Assembly (NCBI GenBank): GCA_028699155.1
Contig: JAQVVD010000008.1
Span: 1 to 49,348, forward strand
Length of the DNA: 49,348 nucleotides
Direction of reading: 5' to 3'
From: Candidatus Peribacteraceae bacterium
Lineage (GTDB): Bacteria; Patescibacteriota; Gracilibacteria; Peribacterales; Peribacteraceae
Below, piece by piece: positions 1 to 8,011 of the stretch (positions within the stretch are counted from its first letter, which is position 1; each line of letters opens with the position of its first letter). The notes beneath the pieces are model-generated. The model saw only the letters and a list, made by a program, of their open reading frames with translations, was not told the DNA's origin and ran no database searches. The position numbers and the translations under genes are program-made.

Positions 1-158
1 GTATTTGTGTGCGCCTGCCGCACCGCAGGAAAGACAGAAAATTGTTCTTGCAGACATAATCGGGAGGAAATGGCTTATAGAAGCCTACCTCACAATTATT
101 ACCAACTCATATCTGGTCTACTGCCGCTCCTGCGAATATGGCATCAGTAAGGCACGTA

Positions 159-983
159 TCATCTCTGCCATGCCTTCTCCTGTTCCAGGATATCCAGATT
201 CTCGATTCCCGGCACGTCGACGACTCTGAGTCCGGCAATCAGAATGCGCCTGTTCTTCTCTATCGCATTCTGCCGTTTCTCTGCGATCTGCATGAGTTTC
301 TCGTACGGTTTCAGGATGTCATCCGTCTGTTCCTCCTTCGTTTCGATTGTGGTTAAGTCGGCTTTGAGCGTTACCAGTTCCTCCTGCTTCGAACTTGCGA
401 ATTCATAATTTTCCTCTTTGATTGCTTTCTGAATGGCACGTTCCAGATCATCAACGATGTTCTTCTGCTCTTTGCGCTGAGAGCGCAATTCTTCCTGCAG
501 CGTATTCAGTTCCTTCATTTTACGGTTTGCGAGCTCCATGATGTTCACGAGAGACCGCGTGTAGAGCTCCAGCGTCTCTTCCCGATCTCCGCTCCTGTTG
601 AGAGAATCGACAATATCCACCTGCAGGATCGATCCGAATTCCCTGAGGAGAGCGAATGTCTCGCTGGTTTCCGGCTGCGTCTGCCCCAGCCACATGTGCT
701 GTTGCGCCGTAATGCCCAGCATTGCTGCCTGCACAGGCAGAAACGCCCCGTGTGCCAGGTACATGCTCGTGTAGATGCCCAGCGTATGGCTCGGGCGCAC
801 GCCGCCTACGTTCCTGGTCGGCACATTCAGCAACAGCGTAGAGAAGGCTCCTGCCTTTGCCCCGCTCGTTTCAGGCGGTATCTGAATTGTCGCCCCATCT
901 TCTACTGGAACTTCCCCGGCGCATGCTGTCGCCAGGAGAGAGCAGAGGAATACCGCAGATAGGAACGTTGTGTATCGCCTCAT
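159..983 (-). CDS. Secreted coiled-coil lipoprotein, hypothetical
   Basis: About 274 residues. The N-terminus (MRRYTTFLSAVFLCSLLATAC) is a signal peptide ending in a Cys, which suggests a lipoprotein although Ala rather than Leu occupies the -3 position. Residues ~125-245 are charged, Glu/Lys/Gln-rich heptads predicted to form a coiled coil, interrupted by one stretch (EENYEFASSKQEEL) that superficially resembles a UVR motif. The start at 983 is preferred over the longer frame from 1022 because a promoter TTGTGT (1013-1018), 17 nt, TACAAT (990-995) lies only 6 nt upstream of this ATG, implying a leaderless transcript. No family recognised. Divergent from argS. Confidence 0.75.
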   Translation of the reverse strand: MRRYTTFLSAVFLCSLLATACAGEVPVEDGATIQIPPETSGAKAGAFSTLLLNVPTRNVGGVRPSHTLGIYTSMYLAHGAFLPVQAAMLGITAQQHMWLGQTQPETSETFALLREFGSILQVDIVDSLNRSGDREETLELYTRSLVNIMELANRKMKELNTLQEELRSQRKEQKNIVDDLERAIQKAIKEENYEFASSKQEELVTLKADLTTIETKEEQTDDILKPYEKLMQIAEKRQNAIEKNRRILIAGLRVVDVPGIENLDILEQEKAWQR

Positions 984-989
984 CGTGTT

Positions 990-1018
990 ATTGTACAAGA
1001 AAGGGGGATGACACACAA
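990..1018 (-). promoter_or_regulatory. Promoter of the coiled-coil lipoprotein gene
   Basis: On the minus strand TTGTGT, a 17-nt spacer and TACAAT, with only 6 nt between the -10 box and the ATG at 983. The same TTGTGT/17/TACAAT combination recurs at 9619-9647. Confidence 0.6.
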
Positions 1019-1236
1019 TCATACAATGGTTTTTACTGATTGATGAGAGCGATTCCTTGTTATGAGAATACGGAATTAGTTCAGGTGTCTCTCATTGGTT
1101 TTTTGTATACAATTTGTGTTCTAAACATGAGAACAATTTTTGAGCAACATTAATTTGATATGGTGGCTCGTCATGTATGATTTTACTGCTATATTTGCAG
1201 CTATACTTTGAATATATCTTTTGTTCAATTGAGGGT
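1019..1236. other. AT-rich intergenic region upstream of argS
   Basis: About 220 bases without a convincing gene, much richer in A/T than its surroundings. It holds a 10-base palindrome TTGTATACAA (1103-1112) and several possible -10 hexamers such as TATACT near 1202. No Arg-codon leader peptide or T-box-like structure could be made out. Confidence 0.5.
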
Positions 1237-2937
1237 ATGAAAGATGAGCTGACAGCGGCGGCGCAACGAGCCATTCAGAAGGCAACCTCTCTTCCGGGCG
1301 TTTCTGTTGCGTGGGGGCTCCCTCAGCAGGCTGCGCATGGAGACCTTTCCACGCAGGTCGCCCTGCAGATTGCGAAAGAGGCGAACATGTCGCCCAAGGA
1401 GATTGCGCAGGCGATTGCGGCGCAACTGTGCAAGGTACCGGGGGTTGAGAACGCGGAGGTAGCGGGTCCCGGGTACGTGAATGTGTGGTTACAGTCTTCT
1501 GTGCTGCTCGCAGAGCTTTCTGCGACGCAGAATGCGTGCCATCCGCAGGAGTCGCGTACAGGGGCGCCGGTCATCATCGATTACTGCGGTCCGAACATTG
1601 CCAAGCCTCTCGGGGTGCATCATCTGGGATCGCATATCATCGGGCAGGCGATTGTGAATCTCTCCAAGCATATGGGGTATCAGACGCTCGGTTGGAGCTA
1701 TCCCGGCGACTGGGGCACCCAGTTCGGCAAGCTGGCAGTAGCGTATGAGCAGTGGGGCGGCGAGAAACCGCCGAAAGACTGTACGACTGAGGAACTGCTC
1801 GCGCTCTACGTGCGCTTTCACCAGGAGGCCGAGCAGGATCCGGAGCTGGAAGACCGTGCGCGCGCAACATTCCGCAGGATGGAGGAAGGGGATGCGGATC
1901 TCCGTGCATTCTGGAAGGATGTCGTTGCAGTGAGCCAGCGCTCGCTGGAGGCGCTCTACGAACGGCTGCATATTTCTATCGATATTGTCACCGGGGAGAG
2001 TTTCTACGAGGAGAAGATGCAGCCCATTCTCGAGGAGGGGATCAAGAAGGGCGTATTCAGAGAAGGAGAAGGAGGATCGCTCATTGTGGAATTTCCGGAG
2101 GAGAGCGGTTTGCCGCCATTCCTGGTGCGGAAGAGCGATGGTTCCACGCTCTACTCGACGCGCGATCTGGCTATGATCCGTTACCGCCTGGATACGTATC
2201 ATCCGCAGGCGCTCTACTACGTCGTGGATGTCGCGCAGAGCCTGCACTTCAAGCAGCTCGAGGCGACGTGCCGGCAGCTCCAGTGGGATTTGCCGGAGTT
2301 CGAACATACCGTCTTCGGGCGCATGCGGTTCAAGGATGCTTCCATGAGTACCAGGAAGGGGAATGTCCTGCGGCTTGAGGAGGTGTTGGATGAGGCAGTG
2401 GTGCGCGCCGCTGCCGTGATCAAGGAGCATGGAGACCAGGTGCAGGCAGAGGACCCCGATGCACTGGCGGAGATGATGGGCATTGGCGCTGTTGCGTACG
2501 GTATTTTGAGCCAGAACAGGAAGCAGGACATCGTGTTTGACTGGGCGAAGATGCTTAGTTTCGATGGGAACAGCGCCCCGTATCTGCAGTACACGCATGC
2601 GCGTGCGCGCTCCGTGCTGCGCAAAGCAGGGAGTGCCGCAGGCGTTCCAATGCCTGCGGATGTGGCAGAACTCTCTGTACATGAGCGCACGCTGATCAAC
2701 ACGCTCCTGCAGTTCCCACGTGTGCTTCAGGATGCTTGTGCACAGCGTATGCCGCACCTCCTGACGAACTACCTCTTCTCGCTCTGCCAGGAGTACAACT
2801 CGTTCTACAACACCGAATCCATTCTGCAGGCAGAGGAACCGCAACGCTCGTTGCGGCTTGCTCTGACTGCGCACGTTTCCTCTGTACTCAAATCAGGTGC
2901 GGAACTCCTCACCATCCGCGTCCCTGATTTCATGTAA
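1237..2937 (+). CDS. argS: Arginyl-tRNA synthetase
   Basis: Class I aminoacyl-tRNA synthetase that charges tRNA-Arg, 566 residues, close to the usual length. An N-terminal additional domain (about residues 1-95) precedes the Rossmann catalytic core. The HIGH-type motif appears as GVHHLGSH (the family has H-x-G-H/S here) after DYCGPNIAKPLG. The KMSKS equivalent is MSTRKGN near residue 370, the relaxed form common in ArgS. The C-terminal DALR anticodon-binding helix bundle is visible from QYTHARARSVLRKAG onward. The start at 1237 (MKDEL) is chosen because the 20 upstream residues of the open frame are hydrophobic and unlike the family. A following lipoprotein gene starts 22 bases after its stop, so the two may be cotranscribed. 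Confidence 0.96.
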   Translation: MKDELTAAAQRAIQKATSLPGVSVAWGLPQQAAHGDLSTQVALQIAKEANMSPKEIAQAIAAQLCKVPGVENAEVAGPGYVNVWLQSSVLLAELSATQNACHPQESRTGAPVIIDYCGPNIAKPLGVHHLGSHIIGQAIVNLSKHMGYQTLGWSYPGDWGTQFGKLAVAYEQWGGEKPPKDCTTEELLALYVRFHQEAEQDPELEDRARATFRRMEEGDADLRAFWKDVVAVSQRSLEALYERLHISIDIVTGESFYEEKMQPILEEGIKKGVFREGEGGSLIVEFPEESGLPPFLVRKSDGSTLYSTRDLAMIRYRLDTYHPQALYYVVDVAQSLHFKQLEATCRQLQWDLPEFEHTVFGRMRFKDASMSTRKGNVLRLEEVLDEAVVRAAAVIKEHGDQVQAEDPDALAEMMGIGAVAYGILSQNRKQDIVFDWAKMLSFDGNSAPYLQYTHARARSVLRKAGSAAGVPMPADVAELSVHERTLINTLLQFPRVLQDACAQRMPHLLTNYLFSLCQEYNSFYNTESILQAEEPQRSLRLALTAHVSSVLKSGAELLTIRVPDFM

Positions 2938-2959
2938 TTCCACCATTCCCCACTCTGTT

Positions 2960-4405
2960 ATGGCACGCCCGTACCACATCCGTCGGCACAGCACCGCGAC
3001 TCTGCGTCCGCTCGTCGCTTTCCTCCTCATAGCGTCATTCGGCATCCTCTTTGCGGGTTGCACCGATGCACGGCCGGTCGAGGAGGCGGCGGAGGAAGAA
3101 TTCACGTTCACTGCCGAGGATCTCGCCAGATTCCGGGAACTGGCGCGCAATGCGCAGGAGGAAGTGGAGCAGAGAACCGGAACCGGTACGTTCGTGCCCC
3201 GACTCGGCGAGGAACAGCAGGCGCAGGAAACAACCGGCGCCGTGCCCGTGCTCGACCTCTCGAACGTGAAGGCGTACAACGAACTGCGGCAGGGACCGGG
3301 TGCGACGGGGGGGAACCTCTACAAGGTGACCAATGAGTTCCTGAATGTTCGCAGTATGCCCAATGTGACTGCTGCAGCCGTGGGGCGTTTGGTCAAGGGC
3401 GACTCCCTCGAGGTGCTCGATTTTGCAGATGCGGCATGGGCGCATGTGCGCCTGCCTGCCGGCGGCGCTGAGGGGTACGTATCAACCCGTTACATTGCAA
3501 AGCTTGTTTCTGAGGAGAATCTGGCGCAGGAGAAGGCTGCGTTCGACGGCATGTACTTCGTGAATTTCGGCTTCCTCAATGTCCGCAAATCTCCCGATAC
3601 GGGGAGCGAGAAGATCGGCGAATTGCCTGGGCAGGCGATTCTGAAGCCTATCAGCATGGATGATGTGTGGGCGCGCGTTTCCTTCCAGGGGAAGGAGGGC
3701 TACGCAGCCCGCGAATACCTGGTGCCGTTCCTTCCGAATTTCCTCGTGCGGCAGGAGCGATACACGTTGCCTATTCTCCACTACCGCCTCGCACAGGAAT
3801 CTCTCACGACCGGACTGGCGGAGCATATCGATCGTTTGCGTGCAGCAGGGTACACGTTCACGACGCTGCATGATTTCTACAACGTGGTGCTCTCTCAGGA
3901 GGAACGTGATGTTCGCCTGGAGCCCAAGCGAGTCATTCTGGCATTCTCTGATGTGACGCCCGAGGCTCTCCAGGACGTTTCTTCCATTCTCCTTGCGAGC
4001 AAAGCGCCTGCTACGCTCTTCATTCCCAGCAAGCATCTTGGGCTGGGCGGCATCACGGAGAAACAGGTGCTCACGCTGCTCGCAAACGGATTTGATTTGC
4101 AGTCCGGGGCGCACTCCGGCGATGACCTGCGCGCCATGACGAATGCGCAGGTGGAGCTGGAATTGCAGCAGAGCAGGAAGTTGCTTGAAGATATGACGAA
4201 ACGGCCGGTGGCCGCCGTTGCGTATCCGTGGGGAGGGGTGAATGATCGTGTCATGGCAAAGGCAGCGGAATTGGGCTATCTCTTCGGCGTCGGCGTTGCG
4301 CCGAAATCGCAGTTCACACGCGCAGAGTTCCTGCAGCTCCCCAGCCTGCTTGTGAGCGGCGGCATGACCGGAGAGGATGTCTTGCTGCTCGTGCAGGGCG
4401 AGTGA
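2960..4405 (+). CDS. Lipoprotein with two SH3b domains and a degenerate NodB deacetylase domain
   Basis: About 481 residues. The signal peptide ends LLIASFGILFAGC, a lipobox variant with Phe at -3. Two bacterial SH3 domains follow (about residues 120-185 with FLNVRSMPN, and 195-255 with FLNVRKSPD), the type that binds cell-wall peptides. The C-terminal ~220 residues resemble the polysaccharide deacetylase (NodB) fold. The usual metal-binding motifs are eroded: the first Asp-Asp motif reads AFSDVTPE, and the H-x3-H motif reads GAHSGDD with the second His lost; AYPWGG matches the third motif. It may be a non-catalytic or altered peptidoglycan-acting protein at the cell surface. Family placement is by pattern recognition only. 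Start at MARPYHIRR puts the signal peptide at the N-terminus. Confidence 0.8.
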   Translation: MARPYHIRRHSTATLRPLVAFLLIASFGILFAGCTDARPVEEAAEEEFTFTAEDLARFRELARNAQEEVEQRTGTGTFVPRLGEEQQAQETTGAVPVLDLSNVKAYNELRQGPGATGGNLYKVTNEFLNVRSMPNVTAAAVGRLVKGDSLEVLDFADAAWAHVRLPAGGAEGYVSTRYIAKLVSEENLAQEKAAFDGMYFVNFGFLNVRKSPDTGSEKIGELPGQAILKPISMDDVWARVSFQGKEGYAAREYLVPFLPNFLVRQERYTLPILHYRLAQESLTTGLAEHIDRLRAAGYTFTTLHDFYNVVLSQEERDVRLEPKRVILAFSDVTPEALQDVSSILLASKAPATLFIPSKHLGLGGITEKQVLTLLANGFDLQSGAHSGDDLRAMTNAQVELELQQSRKLLEDMTKRPVAAVAYPWGGVNDRVMAKAAELGYLFGVGVAPKSQFTRAEFLQLPSLLVSGGMTGEDVLLLVQGE

Positions 4406-4412
4406 GTTCTTC

Positions 4413-5306
4413 TTAGCGCAGCGTGCCTTCCAGGCGCACCCGGATGAAGTCGAAGATTTCCTGCGGGACGTCGATGCCGGTCGCTTCCTCAAACCCTTCG
4501 AAGTACGGCGCGGAATTGACCTCGCAGATACGGAAACCCCCGCCGTCAAAGAGCAGGTCTACGCCTGCGATATCCAGCCCCACGAGTCGTGCCGATTCCA
4601 GCGCCAGCCACTCTGCCTCTGGCGTCGTTTCGAAGCGCTGCACATTGCCTCCGGTAGAGTAGTTCGCTTTGAATGTTCCCTCGTTCGCCGTTCGGAGCAT
4701 TGAACCGATCACGCGACCACCCACGACGAAGACGCGCACGTCTCTGCCGAGACTGTTTACGATACACTCCTGAATGATGACGTTCGCCGATGTCTTGATG
4801 AGTTCTGCGATGTCTCGCAGCTGGGCCCTGTTTTCGCAGAGCACGATCCCTTTGCCCTCCGAGCCCGAGATCTTCTTGATGAGGACAGGGTAGGAGAATT
4901 GTTTTTCGATCAGGTCCAGATCCAATGGGAACTTCGCCAGGATCGTATTGGGGATGGGCAGCGCATTCATCGCGAGCGTCTGCACGGTCGCCAGTTTGTC
5001 TTTCGCAATTTCTATGCTCCTGCTCCCATTGAGCACGTGCACGCCCAGATGCTCGAACTGTCGGATGACCGCGGAGGTGAAGTACGTCGTACCCGAGCCG
5101 GTTCGCGGGATCACGCAGTCTGGGAACTCCGTAATTTCCTCTCCGCAGAGGAGGATGCTCTTGCGTCCGCCGTGCGTCGCCAGGATTTCGCAGTCATCCG
5201 GCGCAACCAGCGTCAGGCGTATGCCCATGCGTTCAGCAACCTGCCGGAACCGAACGTTCTCGTAGTTCTCAAAATTCTCCCGTTTGGCGAGCAACCATAT
5301 GTGCAT
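4413..5306 (-). CDS. RimK-like ATP-grasp ligase
   Basis: 297 residues with the layout of the RimK/glutathione-synthetase branch of ATP-grasp enzymes, which form amide bonds between a carboxylate and an amine using ATP. Visible landmarks: an N-terminal pre-ATP-grasp domain beginning MHIWLLAKRE, the ATP-binding lysine region PVLIKKISGSEGKGI, the DVRVFVVGGRVIGSMLR strand, and the metal-ligand pattern ICEVNSAPYFEGFEEATGID typical of RimK-like C-termini. The acceptor cannot be deduced; candidates are a ribosomal or other protein C-terminus, or a small amino acid conjugate. A TACAAT box (5319-5324) lies 12 nt upstream of this ATG. The small membrane protein gene upstream on the same strand ends 59 bases away, so cotranscription is possible. 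Confidence 0.88.
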   Translation of the reverse strand: MHIWLLAKRENFENYENVRFRQVAERMGIRLTLVAPDDCEILATHGGRKSILLCGEEITEFPDCVIPRTGSGTTYFTSAVIRQFEHLGVHVLNGSRSIEIAKDKLATVQTLAMNALPIPNTILAKFPLDLDLIEKQFSYPVLIKKISGSEGKGIVLCENRAQLRDIAELIKTSANVIIQECIVNSLGRDVRVFVVGGRVIGSMLRTANEGTFKANYSTGGNVQRFETTPEAEWLALESARLVGLDIAGVDLLFDGGGFRICEVNSAPYFEGFEEATGIDVPQEIFDFIRVRLEGTLR

Positions 5307-5365
5307 TTTTGCTGCGCCATTGTAAGGAGGCATTTGCAGAATACAACTGGTTTTCTCCAGTGTTT

Positions 5366-5671
5366 TCAGCGCCTCAGCTGATTGAGAAGCGAGTCGAGAT
5401 CCAGGCCATCCACCAGGCTTCCGGGGTTCACTCTCACGACGTTCGAAGCCTGTCTTGCCGCTGCCTCCGCTATTTTCTCCAGAAGCTGATCTCCATACAC
5501 GTACACGTACCAGATGCTCAGCAGGAAGAGGATGGTGGGGATGAGCCCCAGCAGCGCACGGAAGAAGCCGCCCCACATGCGCAGGCGGTCGCGGTGATTC
5601 AGCTTGCGCAGGTAGTCGATGATGACATCGAGTTTCTGGTCTGTGGTGTTTGGTGCAGGTGCTTTTACCAT
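5366..5671 (-). CDS. Small membrane protein, hypothetical
   Basis: 101 residues: a charged cytoplasmic N-terminus with an amphipathic segment (KLDVIIDYLRKLNHRDRLR), one strong membrane helix around residues 37-58 (ALLGLIPTILFLLSIWYVYV), and a soluble tail ending DLDSLLNQLRR. No family recognised. A TACAAT box (5680-5685) lies 8 nt before the ATG, so it probably heads its own short, leaderless transcript. It sits between a FemX-type gene and the ATP-grasp ligase on the same strand, but its function cannot be inferred from that. Confidence 0.7.
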   Translation of the reverse strand: MVKAPAPNTTDQKLDVIIDYLRKLNHRDRLRMWGGFFRALLGLIPTILFLLSIWYVYVYGDQLLEKIAEAAARQASNVVRVNPGSLVDGLDLDSLLNQLRR

Positions 5672-5690
5672 CGTGATTGATTGTAGCTTC

Positions 5691-6728
5691 TTAGAATCCC
5701 CGTCGCCACTTGCGCATGGTCTCGAATGCCCGTGTGGCGTAGTACTTCTTTGCGACCGGGATATCCATGCAGTGAGTCAGTTCCAGCAGTTCCCCTCCGA
5801 ATCCGCGCTTGAAGAGCGTCACGCCGGCGAACGGGTGCCTGGTCACTCCCTCCGGGGCGATGCCCCAGAAACTGTAGGTATGGTCTCCGCGTTCCATCGC
5901 ATCGCAGATTGCGGTCCATTGCAGGAGGTAGCTTGCGGGGATCTTGGGATGCGCATGCGTGCTTGCTCCGTGGTGATAGCTCGTCTCGCCGCCCATGTGC
6001 ATGTGGATGGCAGCAGCGATCACTTCTCCCTGGTAGCGCGCAAGGTAGAGAGTGCATTCTTTGCGGGATGAGAAATGCCGCACCTGCGCTGCGAAGAATG
6101 CATTGGTGTACGGCGTGAAGTGGTGGCGTTTGCGCGTTTCTTCATGGAGCAGTATGAAGTGAGGCAGATCACGAATCGGATCCTCCGAATGTGTTATTGC
6201 CACTCCCTCCCGTTTGGCTCTTCGGATCAGGTTGCGCGTGTTCTGCCGCATCTCTTTGAGCAGGGTTTCCTGAGTTCTCGCGGTTCCTACCTCCTTCTCC
6301 TGCCAGGGAGTTCCTTCCCTGAGCGGCAGATGCCAGATGTGCTCTGCCAGGAGGTGGAGCGGCGCCGGCACCGCCTTAGACACATCGATTCGTTCCTCAA
6401 TCGGCCAGAAAGGGCTCACCCGAATGAAGAGGCAGCGCTGTTCTCTGGCAATGTGTTCCAGATGCTGCACTATTCCTGCGGGAGAAACCCCTTTCGCAAT
6501 GACCGGACCGTACGGCACGGCGAGGTGCTTGCCCCTGCGTGCGGGGACGATGATTGCCATGCAGATTCCTCTCACTTCTCCTCCTTCGCGTACTTCCAGC
6601 CTGATTGGCTCCTGACCGGTTTCCCGGTACACCTCACCCATGGTCCAACTCTGCAGGAACGGGGAGAACCGTTGGCGCATGAGGAAGTCATCCCACTGCT
6701 GCTGATTCGTCGCTTCCTGGATGGTCAT
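5691..6728 (-). CDS. FemX/FemAB-type peptidoglycan aminoacyltransferase
   Basis: 345 residues of the FemABX family (double GNAT fold), which transfers amino acids from aminoacyl-tRNA to the peptidoglycan stem peptide to build interpeptide bridges. Supporting features: QSWTMGEVYRETG near the N-terminus, the characteristic MRQNTRNLIRRAKREGV helix in the middle (family pattern R.N.R.AI.KA...G), ARYQGEVIAAAIHMHMG in the second GNAT domain, and the closing pattern LFKRGFGGE (family F..GFG.......G..D). The start at 6728 overlaps the stop of the upstream aminotransferase gene as ATGA, indicating translational coupling. The third gene of an operon after MurF and a DegT-type enzyme, which supports a cell-wall role. 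The transferred amino acid is unknown. Confidence 0.88.
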   Translation of the reverse strand: MTIQEATNQQQWDDFLMRQRFSPFLQSWTMGEVYRETGQEPIRLEVREGGEVRGICMAIIVPARRGKHLAVPYGPVIAKGVSPAGIVQHLEHIAREQRCLFIRVSPFWPIEERIDVSKAVPAPLHLLAEHIWHLPLREGTPWQEKEVGTARTQETLLKEMRQNTRNLIRRAKREGVAITHSEDPIRDLPHFILLHEETRKRHHFTPYTNAFFAAQVRHFSSRKECTLYLARYQGEVIAAAIHMHMGGETSYHHGASTHAHPKIPASYLLQWTAICDAMERGDHTYSFWGIAPEGVTRHPFAGVTLFKRGFGGELLELTHCMDIPVAKKYYATRAFETMRKWRRGF

Positions 6729-8011
6729 GTACCCGTAGTATGCAGCATTTTCCCGAGCACATCGAGGAGAGTCTCTGCTTGTTTTCGCGTCATCGTGGGG
6801 TGGGTGGGGAGCGTGAGGATTCTCTGGCTCACATCCTCTGCGTTCGGGCAGGATCCCGCGCAGTACCCGACGGCGCGCTCGTTCACCGTACGCGGGTTGA
6901 CGACTGCGCCGCACCATCCGTCATCCAGATAGATCTGCCTGCTCTTCAGCTTCTGCCGGACCGATTCTGCGTTCTTCACGAAGAGCGGGAATTTCTGGAG
7001 CGCCGGCGATAGGAGTGCTCCCTTGGGACTCTCCCAGTGTTCCTGTTGGGCGACGGCGCCATAGAGCTGTGCTATGGAACGGCGATGAGCGTTGATGGTT
7101 GTCAGTGACCGCAGTTGCTCCAGCGTGAGGATGGCACACGCATTCGGCATTCTGAAGAGCTCCGTTTCTGCTCTGCCGGCTTTCTCCTGTTTGCGGAGAA
7201 CCGGCGGGAGCAGGCGCAACAAGCGGAGCCCATGTAAGTACGCTTTCGCGAGGCGCAGCGGCCACATCATTTTTGCGCATGCGTAGCGCAGCGGGTACCC
7301 GACCAGATTGAGGATGTGCCAGGAGGAGCGTCGCAGCGCGCGGGCTTCCATTTCGCACAGGCGTTTTGCGATCAGTGCGTGCCGCGTCACGATCGCACCT
7401 CCCGATACGCCTGATACGGCTTTATCTCGCCCGAAGCTCAGGAGGATTGCGTCTCCGTGCATGCCGATCTTCCCGTTCTCTCCGTCCGGAATGACGTGGG
7501 CACAATCTTCGATGAGCGCGATGTCTTTCTCGTTGCAGATCAGGCGCAGCGCGCTCGTATCTGCCGGGATGCCGAAGGTATGTTGGCAGATGATTGCGCG
7601 TGTGCGGCGCGTGACTGCCGCCCGCACGAGCGCGGGGTCGAGCGCGAGCGTCTTCTGGTGTATGTCCACGTACACCGGCTTTCCGCCTGCCGCGATGATC
7701 GCGTTCGGAACGACTGCGCAGGTGAATCCCTGCAGAATGACTTCGTCCCCCTCTGCCAGTTCCAGTGCTCTCAGGAGCGCGAGGAGTGCGCCGCGTCCCG
7801 TGTCGAACAGGCTCACCTGGCCGGCAGGGAAGAGCCTTGCGAGTTCTTCTTTGAGTTCCTGCAGCTCTTTTCCATCGTGCCATTTCCATGGTTGGAATTG
7901 CAGCAAGAATGCCTGCAGCAGTTGAGCGCGCGTGGCCAGGGGGCCGAATGTATGGTGGATGGGGCGGATAGAGGGGTGGAAGAGGATACGAGAAGGGAAA
8001 TCCTTATGCAT
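6725..8011 (-). CDS. DegT/DnrJ/EryC1/StrS-family PLP aminotransferase
   Basis: 428 residues, fold-type I PLP enzyme of the sugar aminotransferase (SAT) family. The Schiff-base lysine is Lys197 in SFGRDKAVSGVSGG, the PLP-ring Asp is in ALIEDCAHV (Asp169), and the phosphate-binding loop is FDTGRGALLALL near residue 70. Such enzymes usually aminate a keto-sugar nucleotide, although some act on other substrates or have lost catalysis. Here it lies between a MurF-like ligase and a FemX-type transferase, overlapping both (8 and 4 bases), so a role in an envelope precursor or a linked glycan is likely but not proven. No sugar-nucleotide dehydratase or epimerase is nearby to define a substrate. Confidence 0.9.
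   Translation of the reverse strand: MHKDFPSRILFHPSIRPIHHTFGPLATRAQLLQAFLLQFQPWKWHDGKELQELKEELARLFPAGQVSLFDTGRGALLALLRALELAEGDEVILQGFTCAVVPNAIIAAGGKPVYVDIHQKTLALDPALVRAAVTRRTRAIICQHTFGIPADTSALRLICNEKDIALIEDCAHVIPDGENGKIGMHGDAILLSFGRDKAVSGVSGGAIVTRHALIAKRLCEMEARALRRSSWHILNLVGYPLRYACAKMMWPLRLAKAYLHGLRLLRLLPPVLRKQEKAGRAETELFRMPNACAILTLEQLRSLTTINAHRRSIAQLYGAVAQQEHWESPKGALLSPALQKFPLFVKNAESVRQKLKSRQIYLDDGWCGAVVNPRTVNERAVGYCAGSCPNAEDVSQRILTLPTHPTMTRKQAETLLDVLGKMLHTTGT

Noticed and set aside
5-229. Short plus-strand frames at the left window edge
   Set aside because: No start signal or family resemblance, and they run antisense into the coiled-coil lipoprotein gene; bases 1-158 hold nothing I can support.
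1489-2874. Long open frame antisense to argS
   Set aside because: It mirrors argS codons, has no recognisable protein pattern and is a by-product of GC-rich codon use.
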